Positions 25,877-35,992 of a DNA stretch of 64,000 bases are shown piece by piece (the first letter of the stretch is position 1; every line of letters starts with the position of its first letter). The DNA is from Bradyrhizobium sp. 190 (GTDB lineage: Bacteria; Pseudomonadota; Alphaproteobacteria; Rhizobiales; Xanthobacteraceae). The DNA is taken from contig NZ_JADPJL010000024.1 of the NCBI RefSeq assembly GCF_023073415.1, positions 62,001 through 126,000 of the forward strand, given 5' to 3'. The notes beneath the pieces are model-generated. The model worked only from the letters and a program-made list of their open reading frames with translations, searched no databases and was not told the origin of the DNA. Both the position numbers and the translations under genes were made by a program.

Positions 25877-25906
25877 AAAAGCCCGGGTCGCTTGGCCCGG
25901 GCTTTT
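25877..25906. terminator. Bidirectional terminator after the phasin
   Basis: A perfect 11-bp stem (AAAAGCCCGGG at 25877-25887, CCCGGGCTTTT at 25896-25906) with an 8-nt loop and T-runs on both sides. It lies 21 nt after the phasin stop and would end that transcript; on the other strand it shields the tRNA side. Confidence 0.85.
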
Positions 25907-25927
25907 CGTGATTAATAGCTGAAACTG

Positions 25928-26371
25928 TCAGGCGGCCGGCTTGTAGAGCTTCGAGGCCGAGGCCTTGATCGGCTCGACGGTCTCGGTCGCGACCTTCTGG
26001 CCGAGTTCGGCGAGCTCCTTGGCTTGCGCCGTGAGGGTCTCGTACTGCTTGCGGGCATGCGAGGTCCACAGCTCCATCGCCGCCGCCGGCGTCTTCACGC
26101 CGAACAGCTCCTGCGCGAAATCGAGCTCAGCAGAGGTGTTGGCCTTGAAGAACTCGATCAGCTTGGCGTTGTACTCGCTGGCGCCCTTGCTGGCCGAGGT
26201 GAACACGGCCTCGATGGTGCCGTTATGGGTTTCGGCCGCATCCTTGAACTTGGCGTAGCTGTCGCGAGCCTGCGAAACGCCCTTTTCGGCAAGCGCGCGC
26301 ATCTGCTCGGGGACTTCGAAGGGAATGATGGAGGCAGAGAAGGGATCGGTGGAGCTGGTCACGGCTTGCAT
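25928..26371 (-). CDS. phaP: Phasin
   Basis: A 147-residue phasin: FEVPEQMRALAEKGVSQARD, YAKFKDAAETHNGTIEAVFT, FAQELFGVKTPAAAMELWTS and YETLTAQAKELAELGQKVA. Phasins coat polyhydroxyalkanoate granules. It is mostly helical with no signal peptide. A second phasin lies upstream on the same strand but is separated by 250 bp, so it is probably transcribed separately. A TGC-rich palindrome in that gap could bind the repressor PhaR. Confidence 0.9.
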   Translation of the reverse strand: MQAVTSSTDPFSASIIPFEVPEQMRALAEKGVSQARDSYAKFKDAAETHNGTIEAVFTSASKGASEYNAKLIEFFKANTSAELDFAQELFGVKTPAAAMELWTSHARKQYETLTAQAKELAELGQKVATETVEPIKASASKLYKPAA

Positions 26372-26527
26372 CCTTCACAATGGGGTTAAACACTGTTCCC
26401 CCTCGCGGACGCCGGGCAGGTAATCAGCCGGGACGCCGAAGGGATCACGTACTCACACACACACTCACGGAAAGTGCCCATTCGCGGGCTCGCCCAATAC
26501 GCACCCATATCGTGTCAAATTTGTGCA

Positions 26528-26538
26528 TTGCACTGCAA
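26528..26538. promoter_or_regulatory. Possible PhaR operator
   Basis: TTGCACTGCAA, a perfect palindrome around a central base, in a TGC-rich tract (26521-26549) about 157 bp upstream of the phasin start. PhaR of other alphaproteobacteria binds TGC-rich dyads before phasin genes; that this is such a site is inference. Confidence 0.35.
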
Positions 26539-26621
26539 TTTCTGGTGCGTCGCCACAAATTTAACGCGGCATGCGGGTTCCAACAGGCGATCCAGCGGTA
26601 GCTCCCGCCAGTGGCGGCCGG

Positions 26622-27005
26622 TCAGGCTTTCGGCCTGGCCGCGTCCATGGCGGCCTTGCCGACGACCTGGCTCATTTCGCTGGCCTGCTCCGCCAGCGAG
26701 CGCATCTGCGCCTGCACATATTCGCCATGCAGCCGCATCACCTCGGGTAGGTCCTTGGCCTTCAGAAGTGACTGCGCGTGATCGAGCGAGGCCTGCATGT
26801 TCCTCTCGGCATAGGTGATCGCCTTGCCGCTGACATCCTTGGCGCCCGCGCGAACCGTGGCGTTGCGCTCCTCGATGGTATCGGCGGTGGTCTGCGCGGC
26901 GGTGACGAATTTCTCAAAAGCCTTGCGGGCCTGCTCGACGCTCGCTTCCGCCATCGATCGCATTTCCTTGGGTATCTCGAATCGGTCTCGCACTTCGTCA
27001 CTCAT
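26622..27005 (-). CDS. Phasin, second copy
   Basis: A 127-residue phasin: FEIPKEMRSMAEASVEQARK, FVTAAQTTADTIEERNATVR, AITYAERNMQASLDHAQSLL and MRLHGEYVQAQMRSLAEQAS. The ATG at 27005 follows an A/G-rich leader (AAAGGAACGCACC). It is shorter than, and only moderately like, the downstream phasin. Upstream, GGAAC-N17-CGTC is a near match to a stress promoter. Confidence 0.88.
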   Translation of the reverse strand: MSDEVRDRFEIPKEMRSMAEASVEQARKAFEKFVTAAQTTADTIEERNATVRAGAKDVSGKAITYAERNMQASLDHAQSLLKAKDLPEVMRLHGEYVQAQMRSLAEQASEMSQVVGKAAMDAARPKA

Positions 27006-27269
27006 GGTGCGTTCCTTTGCATTGGCAGGGATTGCGTCCGGATACGTCAGGGGGCCGCTCCGGGGACGGATGCGGCGCCGGGGAGGTTCCTCTTTGAACC
27101 CGTGACGGCCGTTTGCAACCACCCAACGCCGCGGCCGGCCAAAGGGTCCCGCCGGGTTAAGGTTATCCGCTGCTTAATTTCCGCCAACCTGCCGGGCCGT
27201 GGACCTGCCGCTGCCGGCTTGCGATAGTAATGTTCCCTTAACGCTGTCGGCATCTGGCTGCCGATCCTG

Positions 27270-30200
27270 ATGCTGGGCGGTCATGTGGTTGCGATGAAGG
27301 ATGGGGAATTTCAGTGGCTGGCCTTGAGCGATCCCCGATTGGCGGCTTACGCGGCGAGCCCCCTGCCCGCATGGCTGTGGACCGCCGACGGCACGCGGAT
27401 CCTGTGGGCCAATCCGGCCGGCGTCCGCGTGTTGGGCGCAGCGAGTGCTGCAGCCCTTGCCGAAAAAACCTTCGGGCCGGCCGACCGGCACCGGCGGCAG
27501 ATTGCACGGCTCGCAGGCCGGTTGCTCGCCAACGGCGCCATCCGGCTAGAACGCTTGCAGGGATTTGGCGCGGCGCCCGGCGGGCTTGCGACCTGCGGCG
27601 CTTCGCGGTTCGACTTTCCCAACGGCAGCCACGGCGTTCTGATCGCCGCCGGCAACATCGCGCTGATCGCGCCGCGACCGGCGCAGGCGCAGTCCGATAA
27701 CGAGATGCAGCCAGCCACCGCGGCATCAGAGCCAGTCTTGTCAGAGCCAGTTTTGCAGCCGAGCGCACCCGTCATGGAGCAACCGGTCGTGCCGCAACCG
27801 GCTCCCGACTACCCGCAGCCGGCACCATCGGGCGAAGCGCCCGCCGGGTTTGCGTTGTTCGATGCGTTTACCGAACCTGTCGCCGCAGACGAACCACCCG
27901 CGACTGAGACCATTGCGCGCGCGCCACCACCTGCCATCGAAGCGTTTGCCGGCCAGCCGCAGGCGCGCCGCCTGCCGCTGCGCTTCACCTGGCAGATGGA
28001 TCGCAACGGCCGCTTCACACTCGGCACCGACGAATTTTTGGGCCTGATCGGCCCGCGCACCACGGCCGCTTTCGGCCGGCCATGGCGCGAGATCGCCGAG
28101 ACCTTCGGATTCGATTCGACCGGCCGGATGATGCAGGCCTTTGCGACGGGCGCCACCTGGAGCGGCATCACGCTGAACTGGCCAGTCGATGGCGGCGGCA
28201 CATTGCCCGTCGAACTGTCCGGCCTGCCGATCTTCGATGAGGCACGGAATTTCATCGGCTATCGCGGCTTCGGCGTCTGCCGCGATTTCGATGCGCTGGC
28301 GCGGCTCGCCGCCAGGCGCCTGGCGGAATTGTCCGGTGAAATGGTGACGCCGCAAGAACCGTCCGCTGCGCCATCTGCCGAGCCGGCCAGCGTTGCATCG
28401 CCTTCATCAGACGAATTGCCCGAACCGGTTGCTGCCAAGCCTTCTGCTGCAGAGGCTTCTGCTGCAGAGCCTTCACATCAAGAAGATTTGGAAACGCCCG
28501 TGGAACCTCCCAAGGAAGCCTTAGAGGAAAGCGTCCAGGAAATCGTCAGCGAAAGCGTCCAAGAAAGCGTTCGAGAAAGCGTTCGAGAAATCGCCAAGGA
28601 CACGCTGACGGAAACCGCAACGGAGTTGCCGGCAGACGCCGCTGCAAACGTCTTGCCGTTCCGCGCCCCGGGCGAAGCGAAGCAGCAGCCAGCGCTGACG
28701 CCGGTTGAAAACAGCGCCTTCGACGAACTGGCGCGGCAATTGTCGGCGCGGCTCCACACCGAGAACGGCAACGAGGCGGTGGACGCCGACGGCGAAACCA
28801 TCTTTGAACCGCTGGCCGCGCGCGAACCGGCTCCCGCGCCGCCGGAATGGCTGGCGCCGCCCGAGCCGCCGGCGCGAGGCGAAACGGCGCGCGACAGAGC
28901 GCTGCTCGATTTGCTGCCGGTCGGCATCCTGATCTACCGGCTCGACCGGCTGCTCTATGCCAACCCCGCCTTCCTGACGCAGATGGGCTATCCGGGCCTG
29001 CACGCGCTGGAAGATGCCGGCGGCCTCGACGCGCTCTATGTCGAACCCGGCGTATCAAACGCCTCCTCGACATCGGACACCGGCAAGCCGGTGACGATTT
29101 CAGCAAGCCAGCCCGCGGACGCGGATACGCCGGCAGCGGCGGCCGACGCGCGCCTCTACACCATCTCGTGGGACGGCGATTCGGCGCTGGCCTTGATCTT
29201 CTCGGGCACGCGCCATGAGGGCGCGGCGATCGCGGCCGCCATCGCGCGAGCCGAGCCGGTATCGGTGTCCGAACCGGCGGTATCGGAGCCTGACGTCTTC
29301 GCGTCGGTATCCGAACCTGACGCTCCCGAACCGTCGGATGTCGGGCATGCCAACGCCGAAGACCTCGCCGCCATCCTCGACACCACGGCCGAAGGCATCC
29401 TGATGTTCGACGCCGAGGGCAACATCCATGCGGCCAACCGCAGCGCCGAAGCGCTGTTCGGCCATGACGGCAACGAACTTGCACGACGCAATCTCTCGGA
29501 GCTGTTCGCGCCCGAAAGCCAGCACGGCGTGTTCGAATATCTCGCCGGCATCAAGGCTTCCGGCGTCGCCAGCCTGCTCGATCACGGCCGCGAGGTGCTG
29601 GGCCGCGAAAGCAAGGGCGGCATCATCGCGCTGTCGATGACCATGGGCCGCACCCGCCCTGACGGCCCTAATTTCTTCGCGGTGTTCCGCGATCTCTCGC
29701 AAGCCAAGCACAACGAGAGCGAATTGCGCGAGGCACGGCGGCTGGCCGAACGCGCCGCCAATGCCAAGGCCGACGTGCTGGCGCGAATCAGCCACGAGGT
29801 GCGGACGCCGCTGAACGCTATCATCGGCTTTTCCGAAGTGATGATCGGCGAGCGTTTCGGCGCGCTCGGCAACGAGCGCTACCTCGAATACATGAAGGAC
29901 ATCCGCGCCTCCGGCGAACGCGTGATCGCCATCGTCAACGACCTGCTCGACCTGTCCCGGATCGAAACTGGCAAACTCGATCTGGCTTTCACCAACCAGA
30001 ACCTCAACGAACTGGTCGAGAGCTGCGTGGCGGTGTTGCAGCCGCAGGCCAATCGCGAGCGCATCATCATCCGCACGTCACTCGCGCGCATGTTGCCGCC
30101 TGTGATCGCGGATGCGCGGGCCTTGCGCCAGATCACGCTGAACCTGATCGGCAATTCGATCCATCTCGCCAATGCCGGCGGCCAGGTCATCGTCTCGACC

Positions 30201-30455
30201 GCGCTGTCCGATTTCGGCGAGGTGATGCTGCGGGTCCGCGACACCGGCAACGGCCTCAACGATAATGAGGTTGCCGCCGCGCTCCAGCCGTTCCGGACGG
30301 CTGCGCCATCGGATCGGGCCGAGAGTTCGGCCGTCAGCCTGTCGCTGACCAAAGCCCTTGTCGAAGCCAACCGCGCCAAATTCCAGATCAAGACCGGCGG
30401 CCATTCCGGCACGCTGATCGAGATCGTGTTCCCGCACGCGGTGGTGCGCACTTAG
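27270..30455 (+). CDS. PAS-domain sensor histidine kinase, PdhS/DivJ-like
   Basis: A 1061-residue cytoplasmic kinase with no clear transmembrane segments. PAS-like regions are near residues 20-80, 230-330, 540-640 and 690-800. A Ser/Glu-rich linker (residues about 410-450) repeats ES-V-E. HisKA has ISHEVRTPLNAIIGFSE (His842) and DLLDLSRIETGKLDL. The ATPase keeps the N-box Asn (LIGNSI) and RDTGNGL, but the G2 box, usually GTGLGL, reads SSAVSLSLTKALVEA. The layout resembles the PdhS/DivJ/PleC cell-cycle kinases. The altered ATP lid may reduce kinase activity. Confidence 0.85.
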   Translation: MLGGHVVAMKDGEFQWLALSDPRLAAYAASPLPAWLWTADGTRILWANPAGVRVLGAASAAALAEKTFGPADRHRRQIARLAGRLLANGAIRLERLQGFGAAPGGLATCGASRFDFPNGSHGVLIAAGNIALIAPRPAQAQSDNEMQPATAASEPVLSEPVLQPSAPVMEQPVVPQPAPDYPQPAPSGEAPAGFALFDAFTEPVAADEPPATETIARAPPPAIEAFAGQPQARRLPLRFTWQMDRNGRFTLGTDEFLGLIGPRTTAAFGRPWREIAETFGFDSTGRMMQAFATGATWSGITLNWPVDGGGTLPVELSGLPIFDEARNFIGYRGFGVCRDFDALARLAARRLAELSGEMVTPQEPSAAPSAEPASVASPSSDELPEPVAAKPSAAEASAAEPSHQEDLETPVEPPKEALEESVQEIVSESVQESVRESVREIAKDTLTETATELPADAAANVLPFRAPGEAKQQPALTPVENSAFDELARQLSARLHTENGNEAVDADGETIFEPLAAREPAPAPPEWLAPPEPPARGETARDRALLDLLPVGILIYRLDRLLYANPAFLTQMGYPGLHALEDAGGLDALYVEPGVSNASSTSDTGKPVTISASQPADADTPAAAADARLYTISWDGDSALALIFSGTRHEGAAIAAAIARAEPVSVSEPAVSEPDVFASVSEPDAPEPSDVGHANAEDLAAILDTTAEGILMFDAEGNIHAANRSAEALFGHDGNELARRNLSELFAPESQHGVFEYLAGIKASGVASLLDHGREVLGRESKGGIIALSMTMGRTRPDGPNFFAVFRDLSQAKHNESELREARRLAERAANAKADVLARISHEVRTPLNAIIGFSEVMIGERFGALGNERYLEYMKDIRASGERVIAIVNDLLDLSRIETGKLDLAFTNQNLNELVESCVAVLQPQANRERIIIRTSLARMLPPVIADARALRQITLNLIGNSIHLANAGGQVIVSTALSDFGEVMLRVRDTGNGLNDNEVAAALQPFRTAAPSDRAESSAVSLSLTKALVEANRAKFQIKTGGHSGTLIEIVFPHAVVRT

Positions 30456-30556
30456 AGCGTTTTCGAGCGAAGTGGACACCGGTTCGCGTCAAGAAAACGC
30501 GTCAAAACAAGAATCTAGAGCCCGGTTCTGATTCAATCAGAACCGAAAGGCTCTAG
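30453..30556. repeat. Dispersed palindromic element, possible terminator
   Basis: Begins TAGAGCGTTTTCGAGCGAAG, passes ACCGGTTCGCGTCAAGAAAA (30479-30498), and ends with a perfect hairpin of 11 bp (CGGTTCTGATT, 1-nt centre, 30523-30545) enclosed by TAGAGCC/GGCTCTA. The same element occurs inverted at 44402-44466. It lies between two convergent genes, so it may end both transcripts. I recall such elements from Bradyrhizobium genomes. Confidence 0.75.
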
Positions 30557-30562
30557 CGTCGA

Positions 30563-31282
30563 TCACCTCGCTATTGGCGAGAGAAACGCTGGAACGCTGC
30601 GGCCATCGCTGCGCAAATAATCGGCCATCGGTGCGACGACTTTGATGACAGCCGGTCTTGCCGTCATGCGCTGCCGCCATTGCAGAAGGTTTGGCGTCTC
30701 ATTGGTCATGTCGGCCCCCATGCGGGCGCCGAACAGCTGGGCCATATAGAACGCGATATCGGCAAAGGAATATTCGCCGGCGAGAAACTCGCGGTCGCCA
30801 AGCGCGCGCTCCATCGTTCGGTAAAAAGCGGCAGCGGCCTCGCGCGCGGGCTTCCCGGCGGGATCGTCTGGCGTATTCCAGAGCGGCATCAATTTGATGA
30901 TATGCGGGAAATAGACCTCGTCCGATTCATGCTCCAGCCGGCGAGCCCAGGCTCGCGCTGCCGGAGTCGCGGGCCACAGCGCAGGATTCGGCATGATGTC
31001 TTCGAGATACTCGAAGATCTGGGTGGAATCGAAAATCTCGAGGTCACCGTCGATCAGCACCGGGACCTGGCGCTTCGGATTGATGCGCAGGACTTCCGGA
31101 TGCTTTGGCGCATAACCCTCCTTCTGGGTGAAGGGGACCATGACCAGCTCGAAGTCGATGTCCTTCTCGTGCGCAGCAATCTGAACCTTGGCGCCGAACA
31201 TGCTCAAGGCGGCGGAGAACAGCCGCATCTTGCGGCCGCTGCTTCGATCGGCTTCTCGGCCGGATTGAGAATTCTCGTGCAT
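30563..31282 (-). CDS. Glutathione S-transferase family protein
   Basis: A 239-residue GST. After a polar leader of 18 residues the thioredoxin-like domain is MRLFSAALSMFGAKVQIAAH, with VPVLIDGDLEIFDSTQIFEY (cis-Pro and Asp-Ser). The helical domain is LWPATPAARAWARRLEHESD and FLAGEYSFADIAFYMAQLF. The substrate is unknown. ATG 31282 is chosen because AAGGGAAATCA precedes it; ATG 31228 (MRLFS) is an alternative. Confidence 0.85.
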   Translation of the reverse strand: MHENSQSGREADRSSGRKMRLFSAALSMFGAKVQIAAHEKDIDFELVMVPFTQKEGYAPKHPEVLRINPKRQVPVLIDGDLEIFDSTQIFEYLEDIMPNPALWPATPAARAWARRLEHESDEVYFPHIIKLMPLWNTPDDPAGKPAREAAAAFYRTMERALGDREFLAGEYSFADIAFYMAQLFGARMGADMTNETPNLLQWRQRMTARPAVIKVVAPMADYLRSDGRSVPAFLSPIAR

Positions 31283-31594
31283 TGATTTCCCTTCCATCAT
31301 CGCCGGCGCGTTCGACCCCGAGGTCCTGGCCACCCTTCGTCATCGCGTTCTACTCAGGCGCCCTAGCCAAGGCGAAGCAAAGCACGGCTCCTCTTCGGAC
31401 GTGCCGAGCAGTTGGCGTTTCACTTCGTTCAAGGCAAGTGCCGAAGGCCAAAAACGCACACGCTTCAAAGCCCTAGCGAAATCTTTGAGATCCGGTTCGG
31501 ACACGTAAGGTCCTTCTGGACAGCGGCGCCTTTTCCGGCTGATATGCGGCGAATTGACACAGAGCCGCTCTGTGTGAGCCTGGAGGAAACCCCC
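31283..31594. other. Divergent intergenic region before tctC
   Basis: A 312-bp region between the GST and tctC. No gene, RNA or clear operator is seen. The tctC ribosome binding site GGAGG is at 31582-31586. Confidence 0.5.
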
Positions 31595-32563
31595 ATGATC
31601 CCGTTTCATACGCGCCTGTTCGGCGCGGTCTTCGCGTTGACGCTTGCAGCCGCAGCACCTGCCCTCTCGCAGCAGCTCGAGCTCAAGATCATGGCGCCCG
31701 CCGCACCCGGCGGCGGATGGGATCAGACCGCCCGGTCGATGCAGCAGGCGCTGGTCGCCGCCAAGATCGCCCGCAGCGTGCAGGTCACCAACGTGGCCGG
31801 CGCTGGCGGCAGTGTCGGCATCGCGCAGTTCGTCAACGGCGCCAAGGGCGACGGTAACCAGATGATGGTGAACGGCTTCGTCATGGTCGGCGCGCTCGCC
31901 ATGAACAAGTCGCCGGTGACGCTCGAACAGGTGACGCCGATTGCGCGCCTCACCGAGGAGATCCAGGTGATCGTCGTGCCGGCGAATTCGCCGATCAAGA
32001 CGGCGCAGGATCTTGCCGCTGCCGTGAAGGCCGACATCGCCAAGGTGACCTTCGCCGGCGGCTCGGCCGGCGGCGTCGACCATGTGATGGCGGCGCTGTT
32101 TGCGGGCGCGATCGGCGCTGACGCCAAGAAGGTCAACTACATTCCATTCTCCGGAGGCGGCGAGTCGCTGGCGGCCATTCTTGGCGGCAAAGTCACCGCG
32201 GGCATTTCGGGACTGAGCGAATACGAAGGCCAGATCAAGTCCGGCAAGCTGCGCGCGCTCGGCGTGACGTCGGAGAAGCGTATCGCCGGCAGCGACATTC
32301 CGACCTTCAAGGAACAAGGCATCGACCTCGTGCTGGCCAACTGGCGCTCGGTGGTCGCGCCTCCCGGCATCACGCCGGAACAGCGCAAGACCCTGAGCAA
32401 TGCGGTGGAGAACATGGTCAAGTCGGACGCCTGGAAGGACATCCTCAAGCAGAAGGGCTGGGATGACGCTTATCTCGGCGGCGATGCGTTCGCCGATTTC
32501 CTGAAGAAGGAAACCGCGCGCGTCACCGACGTGCTGAAGTCGGTCGGCCTCGTCAAATCATGA
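31595..32563 (+). CDS. tctC: Tripartite tricarboxylate transporter, binding protein
   Basis: A 322-residue TctC-family periplasmic binding protein with a signal peptide ([20 protein letters not shown], cleavage after ALSQ). [36 protein letters not shown] and [17 protein letters not shown] are family motifs. ATG 31595 is supported by GGAGG eight bases upstream and the signal peptide. It overlaps tctB by 4 nt (ATGA). The ligand is probably a carboxylate; identity unknown. Confidence 0.92.
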   Translation: MIPFHTRLFGAVFALTLAAAAPALSQQLELKIMAPAAPGGGWDQTARSMQQALVAAKIARSVQVTNVAGAGGSVGIAQFVNGAKGDGNQMMVNGFVMVGALAMNKSPVTLEQVTPIARLTEEIQVIVVPANSPIKTAQDLAAAVKADIAKVTFAGGSAGGVDHVMAALFAGAIGADAKKVNYIPFSGGGESLAAILGGKVTAGISGLSEYEGQIKSGKLRALGVTSEKRIAGSDIPTFKEQGIDLVLANWRSVVAPPGITPEQRKTLSNAVENMVKSDAWKDILKQKGWDDAYLGGDAFADFLKKETARVTDVLKSVGLVKS

Positions 32564-33045
32564 CGGATCTTCCGCAAGGTCCGGCGGCGCGGCGCGTCGA
32601 TCGCGCCGGTGTCGTCATTGCGCTCGCGCTCGCGGCACTTGCCGTGGTGCTGGTATGGGACTCAAGGCAACTGCCGGCCACGACGATGTACGGGATGGGG
32701 CCCGAGGTGATGCCGGTCGTCATCGCCATCGGGCTTGGCCTTCTCGCGATCGGCAATCTGATCGACGCGCTGCGCGGCAACCTGCCGGAGCGCGAGAGCG
32801 CCGATCCCACGGCCGTGCTGCTGATCCTCGGGGGCCTGGCGCTTTTGATCGCCATCATCGGCCTTGGCGGCGGCTTCATCCTTGCGACCTCGGCCTTGTT
32901 CGTCACTACCTCGGCTGCTTTCGGACGGCGCGCCATTTTCGCCGACTCCGCCATCGCCATCGTGATGACCACCCTGATCTATCTCGCTTTCGATCGGCTG
33001 CTGACGTTGAGCCTCCCCACCGGGCCTCTGGAAAGACTGCTGTAA
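32560..33045 (+). CDS. tctB: Tripartite tricarboxylate transporter, small membrane subunit
   Basis: A 161-residue TctB: four predicted transmembrane helices ([67 protein letters not shown]). It overlaps both neighbours (ATGA with tctC, TAATG with tctA), a tightly coupled operon. Confidence 0.9.
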   Translation: MTDLPQGPAARRVDRAGVVIALALAALAVVLVWDSRQLPATTMYGMGPEVMPVVIAIGLGLLAIGNLIDALRGNLPERESADPTAVLLILGGLALLIAIIGLGGGFILATSALFVTTSAAFGRRAIFADSAIAIVMTTLIYLAFDRLLTLSLPTGPLERLL

Positions 33046-34544
33046 TGGAAACTTTCGCTGCGCTCGCGCATGGCATGGCTGTCGCCGTGCAGCCGATGAA
33101 CCTGCTCTACGCGCTGATCGGCGTGTTCCTCGGCACCGCGGTCGGCGTGCTGCCCGGCATCGGTCCGGCGCTCACGGTCGCGTTGCTGCTGCCGGTTACC
33201 TACAAGCTCGATCCCGGCGGCTCGCTGATCATGTTCGCCGGCATCTATTACGGCGGCATGTATGGCGGATCGACCACCGCCATCCTGATCAACACGCCCG
33301 GCGAGAGCGCATCGATGGCGACGGCGCTCGAGGGCAACAAGATGGCCAAGGCCGGCCGCGGCGGGCCGGCGCTGGCGACGGCGGCGATCGGCTCGTTCGT
33401 CGCGGGCACCATCGCCACCATCGGCCTCGCCTTTCTGGCGCCGTGGCTGGTGGATTTCGCGGTGCGCTTCGGGCCTGAGGATTATTTCGCGCTGATGTGC
33501 GTGGCCTTTATCACGGTGTCCGCAACCTTCGGAGATTCGCCGATCCGCGGACTGACCAGCCTGTTCATCGGGCTGACGCTCGGCCTGATCGGTATCGACA
33601 AGCTCACCGGCCAGGCCCGGCTTGCGTTCGGCATCCCCGAACTGCTCGACGGCGTCGAAGTGACGACACTTGCGGTCGGCCTGTTCGCGCTCGGCGAAGC
33701 GCTCTACGTCGCCTCGCGCCGCCATCACGCCGAGGAGAAGATCGAGCCGGTGCGCGGCTCGCTGTGGATGACGAAACTGGACTGGAAGCGGTCATGGAAA
33801 CCGTGGCTGCGCGGGACGATGTTCGGTTTTCCGATCGGCGCGCTCCCCGCCGGCGGGGCCGAAATTCCGACATTCCTGTCCTATTCGACCGAGAAGCGGC
33901 TGACGAAACATCCGGAGGAATTCGGCAAGGGCGCGATCGAAGGTGTCGCCGGGCCGGAAGCCGCCAACAACGCCTCCGCCGCCGGTACGCTCGTGCCTTT
34001 GCTGACGCTGGGCCTTCCGACCTCGGCAACGGCTGCGATGATGTTGGCGGGATTTCAGCAATACGGCCTGAACCCGGGACCGCTGCTGTTCGCCGAGCGG
34101 CCCGACCTGGTGTGGGGCCTGATCGCCAGCCTGTTCATCGCCAACGTCATGCTGCTGGTTCTCAACCTTCCGCTGGTCGGCCTGTGGGTAAAACTGCTCG
34201 CGATCCCGCAGCCGTGGCTGTACGCAGGCATTCTCGTGTTCGCGACCATGGGCACCATCGCGGCAAAGCCATCGGTCGTCGAACTGTCGATGCTGGCGGG
34301 TTTTGGCGTGCTGGGCTTTCTGATGCGCCGGTTCGATTTTCCGATCGCGCCTGTCGTCGTCGGTCTCATCTTAGGGCCAATCGCCGAAAGCCAGTTGCGC
34401 CGCGCGCTCGCCATCAGCCTCGGCGATCCCATGGTGCTGCTGCAAAGTCCGATGTCGGCCACGCTGCTCGGCATTGCGCTGATCGCGCTGCTGGCGCCGT
34501 TCGTGCTGAAGGGGATGAACCGGTTCAAGGCGAGCGAGGATTAG
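33045..34544 (+). CDS. tctA: Tripartite tricarboxylate transporter, large membrane subunit
   Basis: A 499-residue TctA with about 12 transmembrane segments. Signature blocks are [60 protein letters not shown] and [20 protein letters not shown]. It makes the transport channel with TctB and takes substrate from TctC, driven by an ion gradient. The start overlaps the tctB stop by one base. Confidence 0.93.
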   Translation: METFAALAHGMAVAVQPMNLLYALIGVFLGTAVGVLPGIGPALTVALLLPVTYKLDPGGSLIMFAGIYYGGMYGGSTTAILINTPGESASMATALEGNKMAKAGRGGPALATAAIGSFVAGTIATIGLAFLAPWLVDFAVRFGPEDYFALMCVAFITVSATFGDSPIRGLTSLFIGLTLGLIGIDKLTGQARLAFGIPELLDGVEVTTLAVGLFALGEALYVASRRHHAEEKIEPVRGSLWMTKLDWKRSWKPWLRGTMFGFPIGALPAGGAEIPTFLSYSTEKRLTKHPEEFGKGAIEGVAGPEAANNASAAGTLVPLLTLGLPTSATAAMMLAGFQQYGLNPGPLLFAERPDLVWGLIASLFIANVMLLVLNLPLVGLWVKLLAIPQPWLYAGILVFATMGTIAAKPSVVELSMLAGFGVLGFLMRRFDFPIAPVVVGLILGPIAESQLRRALAISLGDPMVLLQSPMSATLLGIALIALLAPFVLKGMNRFKASED

Positions 34545-34608
34545 TCCCTCTATCAGGGATAATCCCGTTTGAGATCACGGCCGACAGAATTCGGCCGAAG
34601 ACCGAGCA

Positions 34609-34926
34609 TCAGATCTTTTCGAGCATGGCGGCTTTTAGCTTGGCGATGCGCGCTTCATCGCGCTTGTAGAACGTCCACTGCTTGACGCGCTTGGCGCTCA
34701 CCAGTCCGGCCTGCGACAATATCTTCAGATGCTCGCTCACGGTGGGCTGGCTGACGCCGAGCTTCTCGGCAATCAACACCCCGCAGACCCCGTCCTTGAC
34801 CAGATCGCCGTCGACCTGCGGGCGAAAATGCGCCCGGGGGCGTTTCAGCCATTCCAGGATCAACAGCCGCCGATCGCTGGCGAGCGCGCGAAAAGCAGAC
34901 TCGACGTCATCCTCGAAAGAAGCCAT
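34609..34926 (-). CDS. ArsR-family transcriptional regulator
   Basis: A 105-residue winged-helix repressor of the ArsR/SmtB family: FRALASDRRLLILEWLKRP, then VLIAEKLGVSQPTVSEHLKI (recognition helix) and QWTFYKRDEARI (wing). No metal-binding CxC is seen, so it likely senses something other than metal. It is divergent from the threonine dehydratase-like gene. GCTAATTAGC, just upstream, is a likely operator. Confidence 0.87.
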   Translation of the reverse strand: MASFEDDVESAFRALASDRRLLILEWLKRPRAHFRPQVDGDLVKDGVCGVLIAEKLGVSQPTVSEHLKILSQAGLVSAKRVKQWTFYKRDEARIAKLKAAMLEKI

Positions 34927-34930
34927 ATTG

Positions 34931-34940
34931 CTAATTAGCT
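34931..34940. promoter_or_regulatory. Likely ArsR operator
   Basis: The perfect palindrome GCTAATTAGC lies 4 nt before the regulator ATG and within an A+T-rich stretch continuing as TAAATGACTAAT. Binding would repress both the regulator and the divergent dehydratase gene. Inferred from position and symmetry. Confidence 0.5.
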
Positions 34941-34981
34941 AAATGACTAATTTCTGTCAACAAGCCGTGGGGGACTTGGGA

Positions 34982-35938
34982 ATGAACGCGCCGGTGGATG
35001 CGGTAACTTCGGAAACGATCGAACAATGCGAGAGGCTCATTCGGCCCCTCATCCGGCGAACGCCGGTCGTCGACGTCGATGCGACCGAGTTCGGCCTTCC
35101 CGGCCAGACGCTGACGCTCAAGCTGGAGCTGCTTCAGCACTCCGGCTCGTTCAAGGCGCGCGGCGCGTTCGCCAATCTTTTGACCCGTGACGTACCGAAG
35201 GCCGGCGTGGTCGCGGCGTCCGGAGGCAACCACGGCGCGGCGGTCGCCTATGCCGCGATGAAGCTTGGCAAGCCGGCCAAGATTTTCGTTCCGAACATCT
35301 CTTCGCCGGCGAAGCTGCAGCGTATCCGCGACTATGGCGCCGACCTCGCGATCGAGGGCGATCGCTATGCCGACGCGCTCGCGGCAAGCGAGATATGGGC
35401 GCAGCAAACCGGCGCATTGCAAGTGCCGGCCTTCGACCAGAACGAGACCATCATGGGACAGGGAACGCTCGGCCTCGAACTCGCCGACCAGGCGCCGGAT
35501 ATCGATACGCTGCTGGTATCGGTGGGCGGCGGCGGACTGGTCGCAGGACTTGCCGCCTGGTACGCTGGCCGTATCAAGGTGATCGGCGTCGAGCCGCTTG
35601 CTTCGCCCACGCTGACCCGGGCTTTTGAGGCTGGCCATCCGGTCGATGCGGAGGCCGGTGGGCTGGCGGCGGATTCACTGGCGCCGAGACGCGTGGGTGA
35701 ACGGGTCTTTCCGATCGTCCAGAAATACGCACGACAAACCGTGCTGGTTTCGGACGCCGCAATCGCCGACGCACAGGCGACGCTTTGGCGCGCCTTGCGC
35801 ATCGTGGCAGAACCGGGTGGCGCAGCGGCATTCTCGGCGATCCTGTCGGGCGCCTACAGGCCCGTCACGGGCGAGCGCGTTGCCATCATCATCAGCGGCG
35901 GCAACACCGCTGCCGTCAATTTCGACCTCACCCATTGA
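34982..35938 (+). CDS. Threonine dehydratase-like PLP enzyme
   Basis: A 318-residue fold-type II PLP enzyme. LLQHSGSFKARGAFANLL has the PLP lysine, ASGGNHGAAVAYAA binds the substrate or phosphate, SVGGGGLVAGLAAWYAG is the glycine loop, and IIISGGNTAAVNF closes the site. It resembles serine/threonine dehydratases or serine racemases without a regulatory domain. ATG 34982 is preferred; ATG 34943 would add 13 residues overlapping the operator. Confidence 0.87.
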   Translation: MNAPVDAVTSETIEQCERLIRPLIRRTPVVDVDATEFGLPGQTLTLKLELLQHSGSFKARGAFANLLTRDVPKAGVVAASGGNHGAAVAYAAMKLGKPAKIFVPNISSPAKLQRIRDYGADLAIEGDRYADALAASEIWAQQTGALQVPAFDQNETIMGQGTLGLELADQAPDIDTLLVSVGGGGLVAGLAAWYAGRIKVIGVEPLASPTLTRAFEAGHPVDAEAGGLAADSLAPRRVGERVFPIVQKYARQTVLVSDAAIADAQATLWRALRIVAEPGGAAAFSAILSGAYRPVTGERVAIIISGGNTAAVNFDLTH

Positions 35939-35992
35939 GCGCCGATGGTTGCGTCCCCGCACACGGTTCGCACACGGTGGCAGCTCGTCCAC

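Noticed and set aside
26455-26468. Short CA-rich run upstream of the phasin
   Set aside because: Too short and common to treat as a functional repeat.
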